A stretch of 52,298 bases of DNA from assembly GCA_043777595.1 (NCBI GenBank), contig JAYWHT010000043.1, positions 1-52,298 on the forward strand, written 5' to 3'. The notes beneath the pieces were generated by a model. It searched no databases, was not told where the DNA came from, and saw only the letters and a program-made list of their open reading frames with translations. Source of the stretch: JAYVJH01 sp043777595 (GTDB taxonomy: Bacteria > Bacteroidota > Bacteroidia > Cytophagales > Spirosomataceae). Shown here piece by piece: positions 16,260 to 24,941 of the stretch. The translations under genes were made by a program, and so were the position numbers. Every line of letters starts with the position of its first letter. Within the stretch, counting starts at the first letter, position 1.

Positions 16260-18278
16260 TCAAAACCCAATCTTGCCCTTGCGTTTGTTTGAGTTTTTAT
16301 CGTCAAAATACACCCGTAAATCGGCCAATTCTTTCTCAAAACCACCCGACAAAATCGGGAAGCGGCACCAAGAGCGAGGGTCGAGATTGTGGTCGTCTAA
16401 ATGAAAAGACGGAGCATACCGTTCTCGTTTCCATTGATTTCTGCCCCAGAGTTTAAAAAACCGCTCTGTCCACAGCAATAGCTTTTCTCTGTTGTGTGTT
16501 TCAGTAAATTGTATTTCAATGCGCTTAAAAACCTCCGTTGGGGATTTTTTATCTCTGATAGCCCAATTTTCTATGTGGTTCAGCACATCGTAAGGCATCA
16601 AGTCGTCTTCGTCGGTCTGGTGCTTGTCCATTGGCCTCAGTTCGGCAGTTGGTTGTAGGTTATTGACACCACTCAGCCCTGTAAGTTTGAGCTGGCTCGC
16701 AACGCCCTCCTGCTCTGCCCACAGTAACCAATGCCGCAGCCAATGCTTGTCAATACCCGCAATAGGGCTAATGCTCCCCGACGTGTCGCCGTCCATGGTA
16801 GCATAGCCAACGGCCGCCTCAGAGCGGTTTGAGGTCGAAAGTAGTAGCGCATTACTGATGTTGGTAAGTAGCCACGCACTCGGCGCACGCACCCGTGCCT
16901 GAATGTTTTGAAGGGCAATATCATCGGTTTCCCAACTCAACTTTCGCCCTATCTGGCTTTCAATCAGTTGTTTATATTGCTCTACCAAACCATCAATGTC
17001 AATATTATAAAAAGTAGCATTGATGTATGTAGCAAGCGTTTGAGCCGACTGATAGGTAGCATCTGAACTGTTTTGTGTACCTTGATAAATCGTAAAAATT
17101 ATCTTTTTGGCCACGTCTTCAATCGTTTCGGCATCTTGAATAGCCTTGATGTAGCTCAGTTTGGCTTTGAATTTATCTAAACCTATACTCTCGTGAGCAA
17201 ACCACGTGGCCAAATAGCACAAAGCTGCTATCGAGGACGAGTCGGCACCTCCCGAAAGCGAAATCACAAAACCATTGGAACGGCTTTTTCGCAAATAATC
17301 AAACAAAGCCAGCGATACGGCACGGGCAAATTCTTCTTCTTTCAAAAAACCATCTTTTTCCCAATATTCAAACATTGCTTTTTGATTTAGAACGGGTTTG
17401 ATGTCTGGAAAATCAAACAGCACTGGTACTTTCCAGTTGCCTTGTGGTAGTGGCGCACGGTTTTGTACTTGGTTCAGACGGGTTTGGTCGGTATCTATCA
17501 CAGCCACCACAATAAGCGAGTCGGCATAACTAAACCGTGGACCCGACACCAGCAGCGCACCGTCTGAGGCTATCATCGCATCACCATCATACACAACTCT
17601 ACCCGCTTCGTTGCCGAGCAAATTGGTATAAAGATAGCTGCACCCAAAGGCACGAGAAGCATCAATCACAAAACGCTCACGGGTTTGGCTCTTAAAAAAA
17701 CCAAAATGGCTCGCACTCGGGTTCAAGATTATATCAACACCTCGCTCGTACAGCACTCGGCCTGGTCGCTGTGCTACCCACGCATCTTCACAAATTTCGT
17801 AGCCTATACGCACGCCGTTGAGTTCAAAAACCAAGTCGCCAATAGGATAATTGAACTCACCGATTTTGATTTCGTCTCGCTGCCCTGCTGGCCACGCATG
17901 AAACCAGCGTGTTTCGTAATGAATCCCGTTGTTGGCCAGATTTTGTTTCAATACCAATCCCTGTATTCTTTTATTGACAATCAGGCAATGGGCATTGTAT
18001 AGTTTGTGGTGGTGGTAAACTGGTAAACCAACCGAAACGGCTATATTTTCGGTATGTGGCACAATGTCCAACACGCTATCAAATGCCTGACTGACAATAT
18101 CTTGGCCATAAAAAGCATCTTCGCAGCCATAGCCCGTTATACACAACTCAGGCAAGCACAACAGGCTTACGTCTTGGCGTTGGGCTTCAGCGATGGCTTC
18201 TATGATATGGTTGCGGTTGCTGACCCAAGCCATAGGCGTTTGGTTTACAACTCCTGCGGCAATTTTAATATTTGGCAT
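16260..18278 (-). CDS. nadE: glutamine-dependent NAD+ synthetase
   Basis: A 672-residue two-domain enzyme that makes NAD+ from nicotinic acid adenine dinucleotide, ATP and glutamine. The N-terminal nitrilase-type glutaminase (residues 1 to about 270) has the triad Glu44 in LCLPELCITG, Lys in LVLKQNLAN and Cys in IGYEICEDAWV. The C-terminal synthetase has the PP-loop SLSGGADSSSIAAL and later NRSEAAVGYATMDGD. Length agrees with the long bacterial form. The first codons (ATG to codon 5) and 9 nt of leader are duplicated at 19097-19121 on the far side of a broken YhcG gene, so its original upstream region has been displaced by about 830 bp. It now lies 14 nt behind that pseudogene. Confidence 0.95.
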   Translation of the reverse strand: MPNIKIAAGVVNQTPMAWVSNRNHIIEAIAEAQRQDVSLLCLPELCITGYGCEDAFYGQDIVSQAFDSVLDIVPHTENIAVSVGLPVYHHHKLYNAHCLIVNKRIQGLVLKQNLANNGIHYETRWFHAWPAGQRDEIKIGEFNYPIGDLVFELNGVRIGYEICEDAWVAQRPGRVLYERGVDIILNPSASHFGFFKSQTRERFVIDASRAFGCSYLYTNLLGNEAGRVVYDGDAMIASDGALLVSGPRFSYADSLIVVAVIDTDQTRLNQVQNRAPLPQGNWKVPVLFDFPDIKPVLNQKAMFEYWEKDGFLKEEEFARAVSLALFDYLRKSRSNGFVISLSGGADSSSIAALCYLATWFAHESIGLDKFKAKLSYIKAIQDAETIEDVAKKIIFTIYQGTQNSSDATYQSAQTLATYINATFYNIDIDGLVEQYKQLIESQIGRKLSWETDDIALQNIQARVRAPSAWLLTNISNALLLSTSNRSEAAVGYATMDGDTSGSISPIAGIDKHWLRHWLLWAEQEGVASQLKLTGLSGVNNLQPTAELRPMDKHQTDEDDLMPYDVLNHIENWAIRDKKSPTEVFKRIEIQFTETHNREKLLLWTERFFKLWGRNQWKRERYAPSFHLDDHNLDPRSWCRFPILSGGFEKELADLRVYFDDKNSNKRKGKIGF

Positions 18279-18287
18279 AAATGAAAA
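18263..18287. repeat. 25-bp direct repeat, copy 1 (nadE start)
   Basis: Identical over 25 bp to 19097-19121. It covers the nadE start codon, its first five codons and 9 nt of leader. The two copies bracket the YhcG pseudogene, as a target-site duplication would. Confidence 0.9.
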
Positions 18288-18292
18288 AAAGT

Positions 18293-19074
18293 TTACTCAA
18301 TCGTTCGGTTGAGTTGTTGCGTAAATTGCTCTACTGTTGGTAGGGCTTTTTTGATATTATCGGGTAGTTCGGTATAAGTAAATTCACTTACGCCAATGGT
18401 TTTATTCGTTTCGTGCAAAGCAAAATCGACCACTATGTCGTTTTTATTTTTACAAAGCAAAATGCCAATCGAAGAGTTATCATCGTCTGATTTCACTAAA
18501 CGGTCGATTGCTGTCAAATAAAAACTAAGTTTACCAACATACTCAGGCTCAAACTCTGTTACTTTTAATTCAACAATAATATAACATTTGAGTTTGGTAT
18601 GATAAAACAACAAATCGGTTTTAAATATTCTTCCGCCAACATTCTGTTTTCTATCGTTTGTTGAACGTAGAATATAGACACCTCAAATTTTGTTATTTTT
18701 TTCAATATCAACAGGTGATGCCCCCATGGAATCTTGAAAAGATTAGTGATATTGAATTTGGGAACAAGTTGTTCCCAAATTGATGTGGTGTTTTCATAGA
18801 ACAAATAAAATGCTCTACATCTTCGCAAATTGTAAGCTGAAAACCCACTTACATTAGGAAATCCTGTTTTTAAATCGGCACTCAGTTGGTCAATAAAACC
18901 TGAACCCCATTTGGCTTTTTCTTGTTTTTCTACAATTTGTTTGCCCAAATCCCAGTACAATTCTATAAGTTGGCTATTGACGGCCAACGCAGCTTTAATT
19001 TGGCTTTGTTGAATTTTAGATTTGAGTTCAATCAACCACTTTTTGTATTCATTATCGTCCAATAGTTCGTTCAT
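18293..19074 (-). pseudogene. YhcG/DUF1016 nuclease gene, internally deleted and frameshifted
   Basis: The 5-prime part (19074 to about 18650) encodes the DUF1016 N-terminal domain in one frame: NSQLIELYWDLGKQI, WGSGFIDQLSADL, then IPWGHHLLILKKI and YVQQTIEN. From about 18650 the sequence jumps, in a different frame, to the end of the PD-(D/E)XK nuclease domain: VGG, DLLFYHTKLKCYIIVELKV, FYLTAIDRLV, SIGILLCKNKND. Compared with complete members (about 340 aa) roughly 90-100 codons are missing at the joint. Catalytic Asp and ExK survive but out of frame. The family occurs with restriction and mobile loci. The gene lies between two 25-bp direct repeats. Confidence 0.8.
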
Positions 19075-19112
19075 TTTCTTGTATTTTGAATCGTCCTTTT
19101 AATATTTGGCAT
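19071..19112 (-). other. 13-codon leader ORF from the duplicated nadE start
   Basis: The second copy of the nadE start reads MPNIK and then runs into inserted DNA to give MPNIKRTIQNTRK. Its TGA overlaps the ATG of the YhcG gene (ATGA at 19071-19074). This would couple YhcG translation to the nadE initiation signal. It is a predicted by-product of insertion, not a known peptide. Confidence 0.5.
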
Positions 19113-19121
19113 AAATGAAAA
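19097..19121. repeat. 25-bp direct repeat, copy 2
   Basis: Perfect copy of 18263-18287. It ends 12 nt from the stop of the gene at 19134-19805. In an uninterrupted ancestor nadE would start 21 nt after that gene. Confidence 0.9.
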
Positions 19122-19133
19122 GCAGCATTTTAC

Positions 19134-19805
19134 CTATTTCAACAGTTGTGTTTCTAATATTTCTCTAAATTTTCGTAAAATGGCGATGATATGTAGCAAG
19201 TCGTCTCTGTCTGTGCAATCGTAGGTTTTTGAAACACAATAAGTGCGGTTTTCCATCGTAACAAACCGCCAGTAAGCCCCTACAATCTCACAACCATAGA
19301 GCGGAAAGTTGATATTGTCTTTCAAATTGGCCGTTTGTCCAATCAAAAAAGCCTCTAATAACTGCGCCATAGGGTCGCCTGTGGGGTTTCGATTGGGTTT
19401 GTATTGCGGAACGCCGCCCGCCTGAAAATGAAAATACGGCGTTTGTATGTAGTCCAATAAGCCATTACCCACCACAAAATCAGCTTTTACCGAAAGTCGG
19501 TAGCCATCGTACTCGCCTTCAAGTGATTTGTCAAAAAAAGAAACAAAATTGTCGCTATCTAAAATCTGTCCCAGTTCTAAAACGGGGCTAATGAACTGCA
19601 TTTTTAGGTTTTCTTCGCTCCAATATTGTAGTTTTTTTAATTCTTTTTTATACGTTTTATCAAACATATATTGTTCCGAATCATTGAGTTCTGGGAGAGC
19701 TGCATCAAGCCATTCAGCCATTACTTTTGTATAAGGTCTGTCAGTTTTTTGTAGCTTAAAGGTCAAAATCATTTCACCCTCACGCCATTCTTTTTTCTTT
19801 GCCAT
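19134..19805 (-). CDS. PD-(D/E)XK-like protein, possibly inactive
   Basis: A 223-residue soluble protein. It resembles a Bacteroidota family of restriction-endonuclease-fold proteins. Evidence is a helical N-terminus, LQYWSEENLKMQFISPVL, an Asp in VKADFVVGNG, a strand TPYFHFQ, and DPMAQLLEAFLIGQ in the place of the usual conserved helix. In relatives I recall, the strand carries an Glu-x-Lys catalytic pair. Here the candidate is Gln-Tyr-Lys, so activity is doubtful. No partner subunit is present. Before the YhcG insertion it would have been directly upstream of nadE. The family assignment is tentative. Confidence 0.6.
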   Translation of the reverse strand: MAKKKEWREGEMILTFKLQKTDRPYTKVMAEWLDAALPELNDSEQYMFDKTYKKELKKLQYWSEENLKMQFISPVLELGQILDSDNFVSFFDKSLEGEYDGYRLSVKADFVVGNGLLDYIQTPYFHFQAGGVPQYKPNRNPTGDPMAQLLEAFLIGQTANLKDNINFPLYGCEIVGAYWRFVTMENRTYCVSKTYDCTDRDDLLHIIAILRKFREILETQLLK

Positions 19806-19829
19806 TGTTTCGTTCGTTTAAAAACATTG

Positions 19830-19837
19830 TAAAGATA
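19830..19837 (-). promoter_or_regulatory. -7-like box upstream of the PD-(D/E)XK-like gene
   Basis: TATCTTTA on the minus strand, one base from TAnnTTTG, 25 nt before the ATG at 19805. A TTG lies about 25 nt further upstream, slightly outside the usual spacing. Confidence 0.35.
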
Positions 19838-19861
19838 GTACAAAATCGTTGAAGACTGGTC

Positions 19862-21556
19862 TCAAAAAACTTGGTTTCGATAGGCCAAATTGAGCCTAAA
19901 ACCAACAGAGGCAACCGTCGTGTTGGTATTGAGGGCTTTGACAGGGCTGTCTTGCTTACGAACCAAGAAGCGTGCATCTATAAAGAAGTTATGCCGCATC
20001 ATATACGAAGCCCGAACATCTATAAAATTAGTTTTGACACTTGCGCCTTGCCCTATGACATTACCGTTTTCACTGATTCGGGTTATATAGGGTTTTAGAA
20101 TATTACCCCCGTAGTTTTTACCGTCAGCGTCCACGCCTTTTTGAGAGTTCATAACCGTTGCATAAATCGTAAATTTAGGAAAGGGCTGATAGCGAGCCAA
20201 AAACACCGTTTCACTAAAATTTGCCCCCAGCGGGTGTGCCAATGGCTGGTTGTCATGCACATAGTTGGTGAAGCCCGACTTGTGGCTATAAGTGTATGGC
20301 CGTGCTACGTTATATTCGGCTTGCAAGTCCAGATTTCTAATCCCAAAAGCATTGATATACTTTAATCCTGTCTGAAAACCATATTTTTTTGCCCAGTTTC
20401 CGTCTTCACCAAAATACGACTGCGTTCTAAACTCGTCTAACATAAACTGCGAATACCAACTAAAATGTTTTAAAAAATTGTATTTAAAATCAATACCAAG
20501 CATGGCGTTGTCGCCGCTACCCAAGTAAGACTCTACATATCGATAAAAAATAATAGGGTTCAAGTAGTTCAAATCAAAGCCAGAGTTTACGTCTCTATTA
20601 AAAACCTCGGCCTCAAAAACACCTACATTTAAGTTGTCGGTCAGGTTGATACTGAGATTGTGAACGGCCATATATTTTTTTTCGGTTACTTTGTCGCCAT
20701 TCGAGTCGAGCTGCCCATTGAGGGTATTGCAGAGTAATTGGGTATAGTTGAATTTGCCTAATTGAGCCGTCATTTTCAAAAATAAATAAGGCGCACTAAA
20801 ATCGGACAGAAACATTGACCGCAGGCCGTTGCCATAAAAATTACGGTCATGCCCAAACTGAATATTGATTTGTTTGATTGGATTGAAGGTAATATAACCC
20901 CGTCCCGAAAAAAAATCAGAACCTCGAAGGCTTGTCAGTGCTTTTTTGTTGAGTGTCTCGCCAGGTGTATTCCACGATTGTATGGTGGGTCGTATGGCCA
21001 GCAGTTCGTTGGTATATGCCCCAACATAGTCGGCAAAAACAGCTTGATTGTCGGCAATAAACGAATAGAATCCTAATTTTTTGGCAATCGTTCCCCTCAG
21101 TTCTACACCACGAGTAGTGATACCAACAGTGTTATTGACTTCGCTACCAAAGCTAAGATCCATAACAGGGCTAAGGTGTAAGTCTAAATATTCGTTTTGG
21201 ATATAATAAAAATCAGACGGTTTTTTATAGAAGTTTCTTAATAATGGCTTTCGGCTATCGGGCGTTTTATCAGCAGACCACTCCCAACTATCTTGACGGA
21301 GGTATTCTAAGTTATAAAAATCAACAAAATTAAGCGGAAAAGTACGGTCGGTCAATACGCTATCTACAAAACCCATAATGGCTCGGCGATTGTATGGCTT
21401 GACGTTGGTATGAAAGTCGTTTAGGAGTTTGCCTCTACTTATCTGATACCGCTCAATGAGATGATAATAGTCGTCGTTGAGTGGTGCATTAGGTGCTTGC
21501 GACTTTGCTACAAATCCTACAAACAACAACAAGAACTGTAATTTTACTGTTTTCAT
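19862..21556 (-). CDS. Wzi/RemB-like outer-membrane protein
   Basis: A 564-residue exported protein. The signal peptide ends near KSQAPN (residue 20). A helical N-terminal region (DYYHLIERYQISRGKLLNDF) precedes a long beta-barrel with motifs typical of capsule-assembly Wzi family proteins of Bacteroidota, for example GHDRNFYGNGLRSMFLSDFS and FLKMTAQLGKFNYTQLL. In Flavobacterium a member, RemB, is a mobile cell-surface protein linked to gliding; Wzi in enterobacteria binds capsule polysaccharide. The role here (surface polysaccharide attachment or motility) cannot be decided. It lies upstream of nothing cognate; manC is 4 kb away. Confidence 0.8.
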   Translation of the reverse strand: MKTVKLQFLLLFVGFVAKSQAPNAPLNDDYYHLIERYQISRGKLLNDFHTNVKPYNRRAIMGFVDSVLTDRTFPLNFVDFYNLEYLRQDSWEWSADKTPDSRKPLLRNFYKKPSDFYYIQNEYLDLHLSPVMDLSFGSEVNNTVGITTRGVELRGTIAKKLGFYSFIADNQAVFADYVGAYTNELLAIRPTIQSWNTPGETLNKKALTSLRGSDFFSGRGYITFNPIKQINIQFGHDRNFYGNGLRSMFLSDFSAPYLFLKMTAQLGKFNYTQLLCNTLNGQLDSNGDKVTEKKYMAVHNLSINLTDNLNVGVFEAEVFNRDVNSGFDLNYLNPIIFYRYVESYLGSGDNAMLGIDFKYNFLKHFSWYSQFMLDEFRTQSYFGEDGNWAKKYGFQTGLKYINAFGIRNLDLQAEYNVARPYTYSHKSGFTNYVHDNQPLAHPLGANFSETVFLARYQPFPKFTIYATVMNSQKGVDADGKNYGGNILKPYITRISENGNVIGQGASVKTNFIDVRASYMMRHNFFIDARFLVRKQDSPVKALNTNTTVASVGFRLNLAYRNQVF

Positions 21557-21580
21557 TATTTAGATGCTGTATATTTGAAG

Positions 21581-21636
21581 TATGATGTTTGATAATTGGT
21601 GCATGATGTTGTGCGTTGTCCGAAGTCCAATGTCCA
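21581..21636. repeat. heptamer-word repeat
   Basis: Eight consecutive 7-bp words: TATGATG, TTTGATA, ATTGGTG, CATGATG, TTGTGCG, TTGTCCG, AAGTCCA, ATGTCCA. The consensus drifts from xxTGATG to xxGTCCA. It lies between the Wzi-like gene start and the terminator of the TonB receptor gene. Confidence 0.6.
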
Positions 21637-21670
21637 AAACTACAAAATATATTTATCAAAAACCATACCC

Positions 21671-21704
21671 AAAAAAAGCGACACCTTTTTGGGGTGCCGC
21701 TTTT
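21671..21704 (-). terminator. terminator of the TonB receptor gene
   Basis: An 8-bp stem (21678-21685 with 21693-21700), with a G-U wobble when read on the minus strand, followed in that direction by seven T. It lies 34 nt after the receptor stop at 21738. Confidence 0.75.
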
Positions 21705-21737
21705 GTAGATAAAGGAGGGGGGTTAGGAAAGAAAGTC

Positions 21738-24700
21738 TTAGTTCAACAATTCGTCAAACGATATAGATACATAGTACATAGCACCAACCGTTGGGTTGCC
21801 AAACGCCTGAACGTATGGAGTACCCAAGATATTAGAACCACCTACTTTGATGATTGACTTCATTTTTGATAGCTTAAAGCTCACTTGTGCATCTAAGTTG
21901 TTGATTGCTGGCACCTTGGTATTTTGGTAAGGGGTTACATTTGCCTCAGATGGCTGTACAAAGCCCGACTCCCAAACAAATTCATCTTGGTGTTTGAAGC
22001 TAACATTGAAACCAATTTTAGAACCACCAACACTGCGATTAGACAAGCCCACATTCCAGCGGTAGCGTGGGGTGTTAAAGGCCGCCGTCTCTACCTCTGC
22101 CGATGGCGTAAAGTCATTAAGCTGGTTGTTGGCTATGTTACCGCTCAATACAAAATTTTTCTCTAAGCGGTAGTTTAAGCCAACTGCCCAACCAGAAGCT
22201 GTAATATCTTTGCTGCTGTTGGCTGGCATTGAAAATACTCTACGAGTACCACCACCTAACACACCTGTTACCTCTGGCAACACGCCTGGGGCAATAGAAG
22301 CCGTTGGTTGTATCAATACTACGCCACCAATAAAGTTTTTGTAAACACTGTAATAGTAATAAGCATCAACAAATAATCTTTTGTTGATAGTACCACGGTA
22401 GCCGATTTCGTAATTGGCTACGCTTTCTGGCTTAAATTCTTTTTCTTGGTATGGCTTCAGCGAAGCTAAGTTGGCCTGAATAGCCGCACCCTGTATAAAA
22501 GCCTGACCATTGGCAGCTACAACTTTGTCTAATTCGCCTGGGAGAGCAGCTGCTACTTGTTGCTGTATGACGGCTTGAGCATTAGCGGCTGGTATAATAC
22601 CTGCAGCCACACCTGCCTGCACTTGGGTTGTAACGAAAGCGGTTACGCCAGCAGTTACTTGCGGGGTTACTTGGGCTCTAAGTGCCTGAATAGCTTGCTG
22701 CTGGAACGCTGGATTGGCTGCACTTGCAAGAACTGCACCACCAAAAGCGGCTACGTCTGCACGTAGGTACGAGTTGGCAAGGTTGTAGCGTTTGCTAAAC
22801 TCAGGCAAACCACCAATGAGGCGAGCGTTGGGTACCAATAGGTCAATGTACTGGTTTTGAGTAGTCGGAATACGGAAGCCTGTCTGGTAACTCAAACGAA
22901 TATTGTGCTGGCCAAAAGTAGTTACTGCCGACACACGTGGTGTAAACTGTCCCTCAAAGTTTTGGTTTTTGTCGTATCTGATTGATCCTGATAGTTTTAA
23001 GTGGTCGTTCAGTAAGCCTTTGGCAACTTGAACAAAACCGCCGTATTCATTTATTTTGATTTGGCCATTCCGTCCATCAACTTTGTCAGCAAAGAGTGTT
23101 CCGTCTGAGCCTAATTGATATTGGCGAATGTTAGCACCTACCAATACGTCAGCAAATTTGACTTGATTTTTGAAGTTATAGACACCTTCGAGGTGTAGCA
23201 GGTTAGAAATATCTGTAAAACCACCACCACCAAAACCTGGAATGATTGGTTTTGAGATAGAGCCATCACGAACTTTGTTTAGCAAGTCCGTATATGTCTG
23301 TGTGCCTGGCATAGGGCGGCCTTGGTCGGCTACACCACGAGCTGTGAGGTGGGCTTGGTCTTCTGTTTGGCCAGCACCACGTGCGCCTGCAAATGCTCCA
23401 ATATATTGTGGATACCACAACTGGCTTGGTTTCCAGATTTCGTTCATCGTAATAGCCGCCAAACCTGCTGTGTACGACTGTCCTGAGTTTTCACGAGTTG
23501 TATATGCTCTGATGTTAAAATTATCGCCTTTTAGTTCTACCTTGGCTTGAGTCAAGAAAAAGTTACGAAGAGAATAACGACCATTACCCGTATAGACAGT
23601 AGTACCGTTACCGTAGTTCAGTTGGCCAATCAATTCTACTTTTTCGCTCAAACGATAGTGTAGCGCACCATTAAACTTAAAACTTCTTGTGTTGTAATCA
23701 ACCAAATCTCTTTCGTTATAACCTGTGCGGCTTACGCTTCTGTTTGGTATGAGTCCAAAAGCTGCTGCTGGCAATACTTTGGCGTTAATCATGGCCGTGG
23801 CGATGGTCTGCATATTCTGCTGATTTTCGTCACCATATACGTTTTGGCCGTCATAGTTTGGTGCTGTGCCAGCGCCACGCATTGCGTCGGCAGTACCACC
23901 CAAGTTTTGGTTGGTATAGTTGGTAGCTTCCCAGTCTTTGGCGGTAATGTAGGCCAAGTTTATCTTAAATGCGAATTTGTTATTGAACGCTTTGGCATAA
24001 CGAATCGAAGCATCATAAAAGCCCGTGGTAGCAACGGCACGGCTCGGCTCGCTCATTACACCAGTTTTGACGTTTGCGCTCAAACCTTGGTACAAAAACG
24101 GCGTTTTGCTATTCATCAGTATGAGTCCGTTAATAGCGTTAGGGCCGTAGAGTGCCGAGGCTGCCCCTGGCAAAATTTCTACCGACTCTACATCAAGTTC
24201 TGGCATACCTACTATGTTGTCGATAGGGAAGTTTAGACCCGGTGCAGAGTTGTCCATACCGTCAATCATCTGAACAGTACGGGGATTTCCTGTTGCGCCA
24301 AAGCCACGCATGTTCACTGACTTGAACAATAAACCTTGTGTGGCCATGTCCACGCCTTTGATGTTAGCTAAGGCATCGTAAAAACTCGGTGCAGCGGCCT
24401 CACGAATGGCACGAATATCCATTTTTTCGACAGATACTGGCGACTTCATTACAGTCTCCGACACACGAGATGCCGATACTACCACTTCTTCGCTCAAGGT
24501 TACTTGCTCTTTCATCACTATCGATAGTTTTGAAGAACTGCCATCAATCTTAATTTCTTGCGTGCTGTAGCCGACCGATGTTACCTCAACCATAAAGGGA
24601 GGCTTGGTGGCTGTCGTTACCGAAAAATTGCCTTTCAAGTCAGAGATTGTACCCGTTACAGTACCCTTAACTCGAACGCTCACACCGACAAGTGGCTCTT

Positions 24701-24812
24701 TGGTAGTGCCGTCGGTGATAGTTCCCGAAATTTGCGTTTGTGCCATGGTATTTAGCGTTATTGCTAAAAATAGGACTACAAAGCTCAATAATTTTGTAAA
24801 TGATTTACTCAT
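21738..24812 (-). CDS. TonB-dependent receptor
   Basis: A 1024-residue outer-membrane receptor. Signal peptide ends near TMAQTQ. A carboxypeptidase-like beta domain (residues about 27-112, ISGTITDGTTKEPLVGVSV) precedes the plug (VEKMDIRAIREAAAPSFYDAL, DGMDNSAPGLNFP, VEILPGAASALYGPNAING). The barrel follows, with FRIPTTQNQYIDLL and a typical C-terminal segment ending ISFDELLN. Unusual is a run of about 100 residues (about 680-785) rich in Ala, Gln and Val that looks helical and interrupts the barrel. Such receptors take up large or rare ligands using TonB energy. The ligand is unknown. It has its own terminator. Confidence 0.92.
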   Translation of the reverse strand: MSKSFTKLLSFVVLFLAITLNTMAQTQISGTITDGTTKEPLVGVSVRVKGTVTGTISDLKGNFSVTTATKPPFMVEVTSVGYSTQEIKIDGSSSKLSIVMKEQVTLSEEVVVSASRVSETVMKSPVSVEKMDIRAIREAAAPSFYDALANIKGVDMATQGLLFKSVNMRGFGATGNPRTVQMIDGMDNSAPGLNFPIDNIVGMPELDVESVEILPGAASALYGPNAINGLILMNSKTPFLYQGLSANVKTGVMSEPSRAVATTGFYDASIRYAKAFNNKFAFKINLAYITAKDWEATNYTNQNLGGTADAMRGAGTAPNYDGQNVYGDENQQNMQTIATAMINAKVLPAAAFGLIPNRSVSRTGYNERDLVDYNTRSFKFNGALHYRLSEKVELIGQLNYGNGTTVYTGNGRYSLRNFFLTQAKVELKGDNFNIRAYTTRENSGQSYTAGLAAITMNEIWKPSQLWYPQYIGAFAGARGAGQTEDQAHLTARGVADQGRPMPGTQTYTDLLNKVRDGSISKPIIPGFGGGGFTDISNLLHLEGVYNFKNQVKFADVLVGANIRQYQLGSDGTLFADKVDGRNGQIKINEYGGFVQVAKGLLNDHLKLSGSIRYDKNQNFEGQFTPRVSAVTTFGQHNIRLSYQTGFRIPTTQNQYIDLLVPNARLIGGLPEFSKRYNLANSYLRADVAAFGGAVLASAANPAFQQQAIQALRAQVTPQVTAGVTAFVTTQVQAGVAAGIIPAANAQAVIQQQVAAALPGELDKVVAANGQAFIQGAAIQANLASLKPYQEKEFKPESVANYEIGYRGTINKRLFVDAYYYYSVYKNFIGGVVLIQPTASIAPGVLPEVTGVLGGGTRRVFSMPANSSKDITASGWAVGLNYRLEKNFVLSGNIANNQLNDFTPSAEVETAAFNTPRYRWNVGLSNRSVGGSKIGFNVSFKHQDEFVWESGFVQPSEANVTPYQNTKVPAINNLDAQVSFKLSKMKSIIKVGGSNILGTPYVQAFGNPTVGAMYYVSISFDELLN

Positions 24813-24821
24813 AGTTTAAGT

Positions 24822-24853
24822 TTGTTAGATTGATTGATTTGAACGTAACTTTA
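24822..24853 (+). promoter_or_regulatory. Bacteroidota promoter of the DUF3089-manC pair
   Basis: TTG at 24822-24824, a 21-nt spacer and TAACTTTA at 24846-24853. Spacing is within the known 17-23 range, and the box differs from TAnnTTTG at the last base. It lies about 90 nt upstream of the ATG at 24942. Confidence 0.5.
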
Positions 24854-24941
24854 CACAAAATTCAGACTTTTATCGTTATTTTACAATTTATTATACAATT
24901 CTTCATACATTTTTAACATTAAAAAAAACAACTATTTGATA

